Shown: piece by piece, positions 1 to 8,681 of the stretch
Numbering within the stretch: position 1 is the stretch's first letter
Layout of the letters: each line of letters starts with the position of its first letter
Source: AP-15 sp963833745
Lineage (GTDB): Bacteria; Pseudomonadota; Alphaproteobacteria; ATCC43930; CGMCC-115725
Assembly: GCA_963833745.1 (NCBI GenBank)
Contig: CAWHZD010000008.1
Coordinates: forward strand, 62,001 to 126,000
Direction of reading: 5' to 3'
Length of the DNA stretch: 64,000 nt
Position numbers and translations under genes: made by a program
Notes under the pieces: generated by a model
Databases searched by the model: none
What the model was told of the DNA's origin: nothing
What the model saw: only the letters and a program-made list of their open reading frames with translations

Positions 1-318
1 AATGGTGCTGCCACGGCCGGCAATGTTGACATGCGCCAAGCACGGCGCCGACACAAGGCGCGCCCAAATCAGCGCCAGTATGGCCCCGGCGAAATAAGGC
101 ATGGCGCGGCCGATATAAAGTGGAGAACCGGCGATGTACCACGGGCCGCGCGGGTCGACGACTTGGTAGTGCACTTTTCCGCGGGTCGCGTCATAGGCTC
201 GCAGAAAGTAGCCCATCTGACGGCCGATCCCGCCGCCGTGCTCCAGGCCGCCGGCGCTGACGATCAGGACCGTGCCGCCCGGCAATTGGTCGCGGTCGGA
301 AAGATTGCGCTTCTTCAC
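1..318 (-). CDS. Glycosyltransferase family 4, N-terminal part (runs off window)
   Basis: Read leftwards, this frame gives a Rossmann-type start (TVLIVSAGGLEHGGGIGR), then a segment ending HVNIAGRGST, which matches the N-terminal signature of GT4 sugar transferases. Such enzymes move a nucleotide-activated sugar onto a lipid-linked or polysaccharide acceptor at the cytoplasmic membrane. The frame stays open to base 1, so the gene continues outside the window. The upstream in-frame stop lies near base 375; the start is probably GTG at 318 or TTG at 339, and neither has a convincing ribosome site. A second GT4 gene on the same strand lies 720 bp upstream, so both likely belong to one surface-glycan locus. 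The family call is firm; the substrate is unknown. Confidence 0.7.
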   Translation of the reverse strand, partial: MKKRNLSDRDQLPGGTVLIVSAGGLEHGGGIGRQMGYFLRAYDATRGKVHYQVVDPRGPWYIAGSPLYIGRAMPYFAGAILALIWARLVSAPCLAHVNIAGRGSTI

Positions 319-604
319 GACTCGGTCAACCGCCCGCAAGAGGCCTGTGCGCCCTGTCAGCCAGATCGCATTCTATAGCGGCATCCTTGGCCCGGAACAA
401 GCTCCGACCAGCTGTCCGCCGGCCATCGACCCGCCGCCGTCTTTGCTTGGTCGGAATTAGAGTGGTTTTCAGTCAGGTTGCATAGCCGGCATTATTATTG
501 TCAAAAGTTGCAGCATTCCTGCCGGTGGCGACGATCGGGGGTTCGGCCGATGGAATCGCCGGCGTCAACGAAGCCATCGCCACGCGAGGCGCGCAGCTCG
601 TCAA

Positions 605-797
605 GTGGTGCAGATCAAACAGATGGTTCCCATTCCCCCTTCGTCGCACCCGCCCTTGGAGTTTGTGAAGAAATCGTGCAGCTTAACCAAGTTCGTCGCC
701 CCCGCGAAAGTGCGGGTCGAGAGCCTGCCCCTGGCCTGAACAGGGGCAAGTGACTGAAATCCCTTAGTTCCCGCCTGCGCAGGAACGACGGAATGAG
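605..797. repeat. Dispersed palindromic repeat, copy 1
   Basis: Contains the block GTGGTGC...CAAACAGATGGT, a GC-rich hairpin of the form CCCCGCGAAAG...CGGG, and the core GCCCCTGGCCTGAACAGGGG. The same blocks recur at 15793-15960 and, more diverged, at 17331-17476. Translated, it gives the spurious peptide 'PAQAGT' that such repeats often produce in alphaproteobacterial genomes, so open frames through it are not genes. Confidence 0.65.
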
Positions 798-925
798 GGA
801 CTTGTCGGGCCAGGGAGAGAGTTTTCGCACACACTCCTGGGCGGGGCAGGCGTCGGCATGGAAGCGCTCGCCATTCATTGGCACCGTCTCAGACGCAGGG
901 CGCGGTGATCCCGCCCCTCCGCAAA

Positions 926-959
926 CCGGCCACATCCCCCAACCGGCCACATCCCCCAA
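926..959. repeat. 17-bp tandem duplication
   Basis: CCGGCCACATCCCCCAA occurs twice head to tail and is followed by the first bases of a third copy. It is one of several short direct duplications in this window. Confidence 0.8.
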
Positions 960-1038
960 CCGGTGCATCGCCGCCATCGCCAATTCGCTGCCTCCCGCAA
1001 ACCCCCTTCTATCTGAATCCACTCGGTCGGAAACCGCT

Positions 1039-2172
1039 CTAGTGGCGCTGGACCCGTTCGTAAATCCGTTCAAGCCGGTCGCGCGCCAGGTCGGTGTGAA
1101 ACTTGGAATCGATCTGCGCCAGAGCGCCGGCGCTCCACGCCTCATAGTCGGATCGTTCCTCCCAGCATTGCCGAAGTCGCTCGGTCAAAGCCGATGTGAG
1201 ACTGTCGATGGTCGACGAATAGGCCTCGACATAGCCAGGCCGTTTCTGGCCGTGGAGCCATTTCCACTTTCCCACCTTGCAATCATTGTCGAAGTTCAGC
1301 AGAAAGCCGCAGCGTCCCGGATCGACAATCTCCGTCTGAGCACAGGTCGCGGTGGCAATCACCGGCGTCCCTGCCGCCATCGCTTCGAGCGACACGTAAC
1401 CAAACGTGTCGTGAAAGGTCGGCAGGATGAGAAAGTCGGCCTCTGCCATAAGACGGCGGACCTCAGCGTTCGGCAGTGAACGGTGGAGGACGATTCCCTC
1501 GGCCGAGAGTTCCTGCTCGGCTGCCGCCACACCCTTGGCGTCGGGCGGGCCGATGTAATCATTCACCGACCAGTTCAGCGAGGAAACGATGATCGTCCGA
1601 ATCGGTATTCCCGCGGTGCGCAATGCTTTGTGAGCCCGAACCAGCGCGGGACCGCCCTTGCGGTAGAAGTCACCGCCGACGAACAGCAGTGTAAGATCAT
1701 TTCGCGCCGATTTTGGTGCAGACCGAGTCGGCCGCACACCCGGGTAGAGAACCTCACATTTGGCGAGCAGGTGTTCGAGTTCGGGCCGGTCGCGATGTTG
1801 ACGCCTCATCTGGCGCATCGCGTATTCCGACATTGCGAGGATGGCGATACACTGGGGATCGAGCAGTCGACGGACAAGGTATCGTTCGAGCCAGGGGATC
1901 GCTCGGTCCTCCGGCAGGCGCGGGACATAATCCTCGAAAGTCAGCACAAACGGGCATCTGGTCAGGACCGGTACCGCATTGTAGCTGTGAATCAAGTCAT
2001 AGCCAGGCTCCAGCACGGCAGCGCTATCGAAACGTAGACTGAACCGTGCAAGAGGAGTGAGCGGACCGGCAATCAGCTTCGCATTGCCCTGGCCATGGTG
2101 GCTGTTGAACCGCGCATTATAACTGCGGCCCACTCGAACGCGAAGCCGTGCGGTGCCGAACTTCAAACTCAT
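1039..2172 (-). CDS. Glycosyltransferase family 4
   Basis: 377 residues when started at the ATG at 2172 (MSLKFGTARLR); an in-frame extension to 2259 looks non-coding. The C-terminal half carries the GT-B donor-site signature: LLFVGGDFYRKGGPALV, then ADFLILPTFHDTFGYVSLEAMAAGTPVIA, a GT4 EX7E-type region (given here as its key part FHDTFGYVSLEAMAAG) that binds the nucleotide sugar. The N-terminal acceptor domain has the segment DLIHSYNAVPV. The protein is likely a cytoplasmic, membrane-associated enzyme building a surface polysaccharide or glycan. It is on the same strand as the partial GT4 gene at the window start and diverges from the secreted-protein cluster to its right. Acceptor and sugar cannot be deduced. 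Confidence 0.85.
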   Translation of the reverse strand: MSLKFGTARLRVRVGRSYNARFNSHHGQGNAKLIAGPLTPLARFSLRFDSAAVLEPGYDLIHSYNAVPVLTRCPFVLTFEDYVPRLPEDRAIPWLERYLVRRLLDPQCIAILAMSEYAMRQMRRQHRDRPELEHLLAKCEVLYPGVRPTRSAPKSARNDLTLLFVGGDFYRKGGPALVRAHKALRTAGIPIRTIIVSSLNWSVNDYIGPPDAKGVAAAEQELSAEGIVLHRSLPNAEVRRLMAEADFLILPTFHDTFGYVSLEAMAAGTPVIATATCAQTEIVDPGRCGFLLNFDNDCKVGKWKWLHGQKRPGYVEAYSSTIDSLTSALTERLRQCWEERSDYEAWSAGALAQIDSKFHTDLARDRLERIYERVQRH

Positions 2173-2732
2173 GACGCTCCCGAAACAAGCGGGTCGTTGA
2201 CCTCGCCCATCGTTGACCTCGGCGGAGGACATAGCCCGGCCCGCGGCCGACCGCGCCATTATGCTCCAGGCGGTGTGCCAAGGATGTGAACGGTGCCGTC
2301 CGGCACGCGCGTCCTGTCGATCTTTCAGCGCTTAACCGAGGATCGACCTGTTGCTCTCGTCCGTCCGTCCCAGCGCCTTCAACCGTTCCATTTTCCTGCT
2401 CGAAATGCAAGCCTATTCCGATTTGGGGGCTCGTTCTGCGGCGCATTAGCCAAATACGTGTGTCACTTTTCGGTCAGAGGAACTAATTGTTTGACAGCAG
2501 CCGAACACCGACGAACTTTGGCGGCGGGGATTTCGCACTGGTTTTGGCACCGGGGGCAGCTTGCGGAAACCCAAAGGGGGATATAAGGCATCGGGGGGAC
2601 TGTCACTATGATTCCACGTATTTTGGTGTTACCTTCCATGCCCGCGACATTTGTGACCAAACTTTCATAAACTTGTTCGTGCCCCCTTGCTGGCAGCGGC
2701 ATGCATCACCCGTCCAAATGGGGGATTTAGCA
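2173..2732. other. Divergent intergenic region
   Basis: 560 bp between the leftward glycosyltransferase and the rightward DUF4082 gene. Frames here have no recognisable protein content. Promoters for both genes should lie in it, but I see no box clear enough to place. Confidence 0.5.
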
Positions 2733-3560
2733 ATGCGTCGTCAGATTCTGTCTCTGTTGCTGGTCTTTTCGACCGTATTTATAGGCGATATTAAAATATC
2801 TTTGGCACAATCGGCCAATATTTTCGGTGATGCTTCGCCAAGTCAAACGATATACGGTGGGCTCGCGACGACGTTCGGTGTAAAATTTTGGAGTTCGAAG
2901 CCCGGCACGATATCGGGGATCCGGTTCTACCGAACGGTGAAAAGTCCGCAGGGCTATATCGCCAGCCTGTACTCGGCGGGCGGCACGCTGCTGGGGTCGG
3001 CCGCGCTGGCGCAGGAAACCGGCGCGCTTCCCGGATGGCAGGTTGCGAATTTTGCGAGCCCAATCCCGATCTCCCCGGACACGATCTATATCGCAGCCTA
3101 CTATTGCCCTGTGGGTTATGGCGCGTGGGCTGCTAATGGGCTGAGCTACGGCGTGACGAACGGTCTGTTGACGGCGCCGGCCAGCTTGGTGGTGGGCGGC
3201 AACGGGGTCTACAATTACGGCAATGTCTTCCCGGGGAGCAGCAATGCGGCCAGCAACTATTATGTCGATGTCGCCTTCGCGCCGGCGCCGGCGGCCGCGG
3301 CGTACCTGGCCCTGAGCTTTAACCCGCCCAATCCGAGCATCGCGCCCAGCGCGCCGTTGGGCTCGGTGGTGGCGACCATCAACGCCAGCTGGAGCGATGG
3401 CAGCCCGTTTACCGGGACCTTGGCCTTTGCGCAGCCTTTTTCCAACGATCAAGGGGTCTTCGCGATTTCCGGCAACGAGCTGATCATCAATCCGGCCGGA
3501 CCCGGCGTGTCGACCGACGCGGATACGACGATAGACGTCACAGTTGTCGCGACGCAGTGA
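2733..3560 (+). CDS. Secreted DUF4082 domain protein, copy 1
   Basis: 275 residues from the ATG at 2733; the frame is open upstream but that part looks non-coding. Residues 1-24 form a signal peptide ending in SLAQS, so the product is probably exported. Residues about 30-180 are a DUF4082 domain: FGVKFWSS, GIRFYRTVKSPQGY, LYSAGGTLLGSA, GWQVANF, YIAAYYCP, GGNGVYNYG and YYVDVAF follow the family pattern of a beta-sandwich found in carbohydrate-associated surface proteins. Residues about 195-275 are a cadherin-like segment (FNPPNPSIAP, SWSDGSPFTGTLAFAQ, GVFAISG). A close paralogue follows 246 bp downstream. The function is unknown; binding to extracellular glycan is inferred from family and context only. 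Confidence 0.8.
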   Translation: MRRQILSLLLVFSTVFIGDIKISLAQSANIFGDASPSQTIYGGLATTFGVKFWSSKPGTISGIRFYRTVKSPQGYIASLYSAGGTLLGSAALAQETGALPGWQVANFASPIPISPDTIYIAAYYCPVGYGAWAANGLSYGVTNGLLTAPASLVVGGNGVYNYGNVFPGSSNAASNYYVDVAFAPAPAAAAYLALSFNPPNPSIAPSAPLGSVVATINASWSDGSPFTGTLAFAQPFSNDQGVFAISGNELIINPAGPGVSTDADTTIDVTVVATQ

Positions 3561-3806
3561 GGTTGTCGATCAGTTGGCTGGGTGCGCTGCTGCGGCCTGA
3601 CATTCCACCGTCGCGATTGTCGCCCACCGCGATCGCCTGTGCCGGCTTCGCCGCTGCCGTCCCTGCCGCTTGGGATTAATTTGCAGTAAAGTCTTCTGCC
3701 TCCACAACATATCCATCAACAATGACACTTTTTGGACCCAAGTTTCACGCCTTCTTGACTTTCACCTTGTAATTTTCAATCGGGAGCAGTGTAACGGAGT
3801 CGCAAA

Positions 3807-4625
3807 ATGCTTCGCCAGGCAGGCACGTTGTTATTGGGGTTGACGCTCGCGATGCTGGCGAGCGGAGGAGAGTCTTTGGCACAATCGATCGAGATTTTTG
3901 GCAATGCTGTGCCGAGTAATCCGACCGGTGGCGGGAGGACGGCGACGCTCGGTGTTAAATTCTGGAGCTCGCAGTCCGGCGCGATATCGGCGATCCGCTT
4001 CTATCGCGGCACAACCAGCCCGCAAGGGTATGTCGCCAGGCTGTATTCGGCGGGCGGCACCCTTTTGGGCTCGGCCACCCTCGCGCATGCGTCGGGGCCG
4101 GTGCCGGGGTGGCAGGTCGCCAATTTCGCCAGCCCGATCCCGGTCGCAGCGAACACAACTTATATCGCGGCTTATTATTGCCCCGCCGGTCACGGCGCGG
4201 GAGATCCAAACGAGCTGAGCAGTGGCGTAACCTATGGCCCGTTGACCGCGCCGGCCAGCTCTGCCGCCGGGGGCAACGGCGTCTACAATGCCGGGAACGC
4301 CTTTCCGACCAGCAGCTCTCGGGCCACCAACTTTTATGTCGACGTGTTGTTCACGCCGACCGCGGCAACCCTGGTCCTGACTTTCAATCCCACCAACCCG
4401 AGCATCCCGGCCAACGCGCCATTAGGCTCGGCCGTGGCAACCGTCACGCCCAGCTGGAGCGACGGCAGCCCGTTCACCGGTACATTGTCCTTTGCGCAGC
4501 CGTATTCCAACGACCAGGGGGTTTTCGCGATGTCCGGAAGCAATCTGATCGTCAACCCCTCCGGACCGGGGGTGTCCGTCGACGCGAACACCGTCCAAAA
4601 CGTGACAATCGTCGCTACCCAGTGA
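3807..4625 (+). CDS. Secreted DUF4082 domain protein, copy 2
   Basis: 272 residues with a signal peptide (hydrophobic 7-20, cleavage near SLAQS). It is almost colinear with the preceding protein: the same DUF4082 core (GVKFWSS, AIRFYRGTTSPQGY, GWQVANF, YIAAYYCPAGHG, GGNGVYNAG, FYVDVLF) and the same C-terminal cadherin-like block (SWSDGSPFTGTLSFAQ, GVFAMSG). It is therefore a tandem gene duplicate. Its stop is 5 bp before the start of the beta-helix gene, which suggests the two are co-transcribed and act together outside the cell. No enzymatic motif is visible. Confidence 0.82.
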   Translation: MLRQAGTLLLGLTLAMLASGGESLAQSIEIFGNAVPSNPTGGGRTATLGVKFWSSQSGAISAIRFYRGTTSPQGYVARLYSAGGTLLGSATLAHASGPVPGWQVANFASPIPVAANTTYIAAYYCPAGHGAGDPNELSSGVTYGPLTAPASSAAGGNGVYNAGNAFPTSSSRATNFYVDVLFTPTAATLVLTFNPTNPSIPANAPLGSAVATVTPSWSDGSPFTGTLSFAQPYSNDQGVFAMSGSNLIVNPSGPGVSVDANTVQNVTIVATQ

Positions 4626-4630
4626 GGGGG

Positions 4631-6502
4631 ATGAACATGCACCGCTTCCTGATATTTATGCTGTCCTTGGTTGCCGTCGCCGTTCCCGCGACCTCATGGG
4701 AGGCGAGCACGTCCGGCAATCTCGCGATCAACGTCACCGCCGGGCAAGCCGTCACGGCGCTCAGCCTTTCGAAGGGCACCATGACCGGCGGCGCCCCGTC
4801 GGGAACCGTTGTCGGCGCGATCAGCGTGACGATGTCGCCGGCGAGCCCCGCGTTCTCCGGCTCCCTGTCGCTCAGCGGGGCGAATGCGTCGCAGTTCCAG
4901 ATCTCGGGCGCGAATTTGACGACCGCTGGCGTCGTTGCCGCCGGTACGTACAACATCAACATCGTCGCGACCGAGACCGGTGCCACCGGCTCTCCCTTCA
5001 CCCAACCTGAAACAATCACCGGTACAAGCAGTAGCAGTACCGGTACAAGCAGTAGCAGCACGGCCCAAGTTCCCGGTCCTAGTGTTGTCCTCTACAGTCA
5101 GAACGGAACGAGCGGCTCCCCGTATTACGTTTGCAATACCAATTACTATGTCTCGACTACCGGTAACAGCGCCAATAACGGCACATCGCCCAGCTCGCCG
5201 TGGGATATCCAGACCGCTAGCACGAAGAGCGTTGGCGCAGGGAGCTGCATCAACGTCGCGACGGGTCTTTATACAATTGGTCTCATGCAACTTGCCCACG
5301 GCGGCACGACCGCATCGACCACGGGCTATATCGCGTGGCGCTGCGCGACCATGCCATTCAGCTTTTCGGGCGGTGCCTTGCAAGGCGAGGGCGCTGGTTG
5401 CCGGATCTATAGCCCGGGCCAGACGGCCATTGTCTTCAATACGTCTTATGTTATCTGGGATGGCTTTGAGATAATCGGCTTCGATACGGGAAACGGCTAT
5501 TCCACCGTTGGCTTCGACAATGAGATGGGCGAGGCTTGGCACAGTCCGGCCGCAGCCGGCAACTACGATCACATCATATTGATGAACAACGATATCCATG
5601 GTTTTACTCAGTCCGGCATTCAGTGGGCTAACCAGGATTGGGTGTGGGTAATCCACAACCTGTGGCACGACAACTCTTTTGCCAGCGGCAATGACGGGTC
5701 GGGTTTTTCTGATTGGGACCCGGTCGGTCGCACCGGATACACACCAACCGCGCAAGATCAGCTTTGGCATTCCAGTACGGACGGCATCCAGTATCACGTG
5801 GTGCTCGCCTACAATGTAGCTTACCATAATTACAATCCAGTAGCTCCAGCCAATTCAACCGACGGCGAGGGGATCATCATCGACGACTGGGGCCACACGC
5901 AGAATACATGCAGCGGCCTTGCCGGCACTTGCCCCTACAATGGCGCAGGCTTGGTGATGGGCAATCTGATATACGACAATGGCGGCAGCGGGATCGAGGC
6001 ATTTGCCTGGGGTCCGGCTACCGCCAAACTCACCGTAGCCAACAACACGATGTACGGCAACCAATGGAATACGGCGAACGCGTCCCACTGGGGTGGCGAG
6101 GCGATGATCAGTTACGCTGCGAACCAGAAATGGATAAACAACATCATGGCGGCGGCAAACGGCTCCAACCTGTGTTGGAACGCCAGCACCACGTTTGGAA
6201 CATCGGCATGCTCCCTTTTGGACGGTAACACCAGCGGCAGTATTTTGCAGAACAACGTAACTTACACCGGTCCGGTGTCATTGGTGAATACCGCCGACAC
6301 GTTCCCGACGTCCGGCACCAACGCGAACAAGAGCGGCAGCGATCCAAAGTTTAATTCGGCGACCTGGCTCAGCACCAGCAACAACTTTGCATTGCAGGCC
6401 GGGAGCTCTGCGATCGGCTTCGGGCAGGCGTTCGACCTTTGGCAGCAGTCAGGTTCGGTCGATGCGGGGGCATGCCCCTCCGCACTGGCGCATTGCCCGT
6501 GA
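4631..6502 (+). CDS. Secreted right-handed beta-helix protein
   Basis: 623 residues from the ATG at 4631, placed just after GAGGGGG; the longer open frame upstream overlaps the DUF4082 gene and is not coding. Residues 1-22 are a signal peptide. Residues about 25-125 are a cadherin-like domain resembling the tails of the two DUF4082 proteins. A Ser/Thr linker follows (TGTSSSSTGTSSSST), built from a 21-bp tandem duplication. The remainder has YYVSTTGNSANNGTSPSSPW, the usual opening of pectate-lyase-like parallel beta-helix proteins, and then many N-rich rungs (YNVAYHNYN, GNLIYDNGG, NNTMYGNQWN, NNIMAA). It is likely a surface or secreted polysaccharide-binding or -cleaving protein; I cannot identify catalytic residues, so lyase activity is only a possibility. 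Confidence 0.78.
   Translation: MNMHRFLIFMLSLVAVAVPATSWEASTSGNLAINVTAGQAVTALSLSKGTMTGGAPSGTVVGAISVTMSPASPAFSGSLSLSGANASQFQISGANLTTAGVVAAGTYNINIVATETGATGSPFTQPETITGTSSSSTGTSSSSTAQVPGPSVVLYSQNGTSGSPYYVCNTNYYVSTTGNSANNGTSPSSPWDIQTASTKSVGAGSCINVATGLYTIGLMQLAHGGTTASTTGYIAWRCATMPFSFSGGALQGEGAGCRIYSPGQTAIVFNTSYVIWDGFEIIGFDTGNGYSTVGFDNEMGEAWHSPAAAGNYDHIILMNNDIHGFTQSGIQWANQDWVWVIHNLWHDNSFASGNDGSGFSDWDPVGRTGYTPTAQDQLWHSSTDGIQYHVVLAYNVAYHNYNPVAPANSTDGEGIIIDDWGHTQNTCSGLAGTCPYNGAGLVMGNLIYDNGGSGIEAFAWGPATAKLTVANNTMYGNQWNTANASHWGGEAMISYAANQKWINNIMAAANGSNLCWNASTTFGTSACSLLDGNTSGSILQNNVTYTGPVSLVNTADTFPTSGTNANKSGSDPKFNSATWLSTSNNFALQAGSSAIGFGQAFDLWQQSGSVDAGACPSALAHCP
5018..5059 (+). repeat. 21-bp in-frame tandem duplication
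   Basis: ACCGGTACAAGCAGTAGCAGT is present twice in the beta-helix gene and encodes the doubled TGTSSSS linker. The unit is a multiple of three, so the frame is kept. Confidence 0.85.
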
Positions 6503-6539
6503 GTTGGGCAGAATCGGTGTCAGCTCGTGCCAACCGATC

Positions 6540-6955
6540 GGTGATAGGTAGGTAAATCGCGTTTTGCGGTTGTGGCCTTGTGGAGTTGTTATAAGCAGCG
6601 CCAAATCCACAGGGCTCACCGTTTGCCGCCCACGCCGCCGCCGGTGTCCGATATCCCAGGGGTCTGGTGAGGCTTTTCCCCGGCCGCCAAACCCGCTACC
6701 TTCTCCGCCGGCTAGAGGTGCCTGCGCGCGGAACGCCAGCCGCCGCTCGGTCTTGCACGCAGCCCCCGCGACCGCAACGGCGCCTGCTGTTCGCTCGGGA
6801 TAGAGGTGATATCGGCGGCCCACCCCTGGTTCGGCCGGTGGATCGCCAGCCCGCGCAACAGGGAAGGACAGATCCGGTGCTAAGGCGCCGACCGGCTGGT
6901 CTTCGGTTTTGAGCCGCGGGGTTCGAGCCTCCATCATCGCATCAGCGCCGTATTC
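6540..6955 (-). mobile_element. Degenerate IS3-family transposase remnant
   Basis: Reading leftwards from about 6950 gives PKTSRSAP, a stop codon, then HRICPSLLRG and AIHRPNQGWAADITSIP. These match the conserved 'KPAPGHKIYPYLLRGL..(D/E)RPNQVW..DITYIP' region of IS3-family OrfB, which contains the first catalytic Asp of the DDE integrase core. Premature stops and frame changes interrupt it and the remaining catalytic region is not recognisable, so it is dead. The exact ends are not visible. About 1 kb (6503-7513) between the beta-helix and FkbM genes holds only this remnant and a minisatellite. Confidence 0.6.
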
Positions 6956-7202
6956 GCTTGCGGTTGCCCGCTTGGCCGGCCCGGCGCAGCACCGCCGAAT
7001 GCCTGCCTGACAATCGTTGCTGCTTTTTGTTCCGCCTCTTCCAGGGCATCATCGAGCCGCGTCGCCGGTGCCGCCTGCAGCGCGGTCCCTTTCCTCCTGG
7101 AGGCCCTCCGAGGTTTATTAAAACGGGCTTTCTAAATTGCATGGGTGAAATCGTGCATTTAGCTCAGCGGCCCGCGGTTGAACCAGCTGGAGGCGTACCT
7201 TA

Positions 7203-7354
7203 TGATTGCCCGAACCCCGAATGATTGCCCGAACCCCGAATGATTGCCCGAACCCCGAATGATTGCCCGAACCCCGAATGATTGCCCGAACCCCGAATGA
7301 TTGCCCGAACCCCGAATGATTGTCCGAACCCCGAATGATTGTCCGAACCCCGAC
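7203..7354. repeat. 19-bp minisatellite, 8 copies
   Basis: The unit TGATTGCCCGAACCCCGAA is repeated eight times head to tail; the last two copies carry GTCC instead of GCCC. No spacers separate the units, so it is not a CRISPR array. It lies between an IS3 remnant and the AT-rich FkbM gene. Confidence 0.95.
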
Positions 7355-7513
7355 GCACGGTTCTATCTGGGATGTTTTGCAAAATGAAAAGGACGCGATG
7401 TCGGAATGCACCTTTACAAGACTGATTTTTACCACCGGTTCGCGCAGGCCTCACAGCCGGCTGCGTTACGATAGCTCGGATATGCTTATGTCTATGGCGC
7501 GCCGTAGCGTATC

Positions 7514-8332
7514 ATGTATAAACACGTAGAATTTATCATTGTAAGATTGTATACACTGATATTTGGTAGACCTGCGATGCAATGGTTCAATAAAGCGTTA
7601 TTTCGTCTTGCGTTGCACGGCAGCGGGTACCATAATTGCGGAGACTACTGCCGCTTATCGGGTGAAGTCAACTTCATGCATGTTTTGTCAAAATTCAAAC
7701 CACAACTTTGTATTGATGTTGGCGCCAACAAAGGCCTTTACTCGGAGGCGCTGCTCAGCATTACCGGTTCACAGATCATAGCGTTCGAGCCGTTGCCTAA
7801 AGCGTTTGCCAGCCTCTCGAAACTTCAAATGCTCTTTCCAGATCGCCTGATTGCAATAAACAAGGGTGTTGGAGATAAAAACGCTGAACTGGATTTGTAC
7901 TTTGGAGCGGAAGATTCAGAACTGGCCTCGTTTAGCACAGAGGTGAATGAAATTGATTACGTAGGGAAGAGCAACAACAATTCCATGAAAGCGGAGGTAA
8001 TTACCTTGGATACTTTTTTCGACATTCCACTTCGCGAAAATTCCTTACAGATCGATCTCTTAAAAATAGATACTGAAGGATACGAGTACGAAGTATTAAT
8101 TGGCGCAAAACGGACGATTGCTAAAGGTAAACCAAAATTTATTCAGCTTGAGTACAACTGGCACCAATTATTCAGAGACCGATCTACGTACAAAATAGCC
8201 GCGCTGTTACCTGATTATATACCGTATCAATTATTAACATTTGGCCTTAAACGAATTGATGTAAGAAAGCCAGAAAGTAATATTTATCACTATGCCAATT
8301 TTGTATTTGTACGAAGCGATATAGCAATTTAG
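7514..8332 (+). CDS. FkbM family SAM-dependent methyltransferase
   Basis: 272 residues. The SAM-binding motif I is CIDVGANKGLYSEAL (residues about 66-80), followed by IIAFEPLPKAF (motif II) and the FkbM-typical DLLKIDTEGYEYEVLIGAKR (about 181-200) and IQLEYNW. FkbM enzymes usually O-methylate sugars of surface glycans or other secondary products. Base composition is clearly more AT-rich than the surroundings, with many AAA, ATT and TTA codons, and it sits between an IS3 remnant with a minisatellite and an unassignable 350-bp spacer, which points to horizontal transfer. The start is uncertain: no good ribosome site precedes 7514, and the in-frame ATG at 7577 is an alternative. Confidence 0.88.
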   Translation: MYKHVEFIIVRLYTLIFGRPAMQWFNKALFRLALHGSGYHNCGDYCRLSGEVNFMHVLSKFKPQLCIDVGANKGLYSEALLSITGSQIIAFEPLPKAFASLSKLQMLFPDRLIAINKGVGDKNAELDLYFGAEDSELASFSTEVNEIDYVGKSNNNSMKAEVITLDTFFDIPLRENSLQIDLLKIDTEGYEYEVLIGAKRTIAKGKPKFIQLEYNWHQLFRDRSTYKIAALLPDYIPYQLLTFGLKRIDVRKPESNIYHYANFVFVRSDIAI

Positions 8333-8681
8333 TCGAGCGCGGTCGAGCCGCTTCGGCCGGTCGGGGACCTGCGAAGTCCTGGTCAAATTCCGTCGTCTGC
8401 GCTCGACCTGGTGCGTCTGGGGATTGACCATCTCACACGTGACAGATGTTCGCAGCAGGTAAAAGAGATGCGAGGGCACAATCACCAATCCCAACAGGAT
8501 AAATAAATTAACGCCGGATGGGATCTTGTTCCTGCCAGTTCGACGTTGTCGAGTAGTTCGGCAGAAACATCTGTGGTGTTGTGGTCCTCTCGGCAATGGA
8601 ACCGATACTTATTTTACTGGCTCATAGCCCCGAGTCCTTTCAAGGGCTGCCGCCCTGATGGGTCGTCATAATCGTGAAACC
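8333..8681. other. Intergenic, no gene seen
   Basis: 349 bp between the FkbM gene and the end of the leftward peptidase gene. No frame resembles a protein and no clear terminator or repeat is visible. Confidence 0.5.

Larger units (their letters stand above)
319..1038. other. Intergenic region with repeats, no gene seen
   Basis: No open frame here reads like a protein on either strand. The stretch holds one copy of a dispersed palindromic repeat (605-797) and a 17-bp tandem duplication (926-959). It separates two glycosyltransferase genes on the minus strand. Confidence 0.6.

Noticed and set aside
7203..7354. CRISPR array from direct repeats
   Set aside because: Units are contiguous 19-bp copies with no spacers, and no cas gene is present. 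The 21784 and 63349 arrays were rejected for the same reason.
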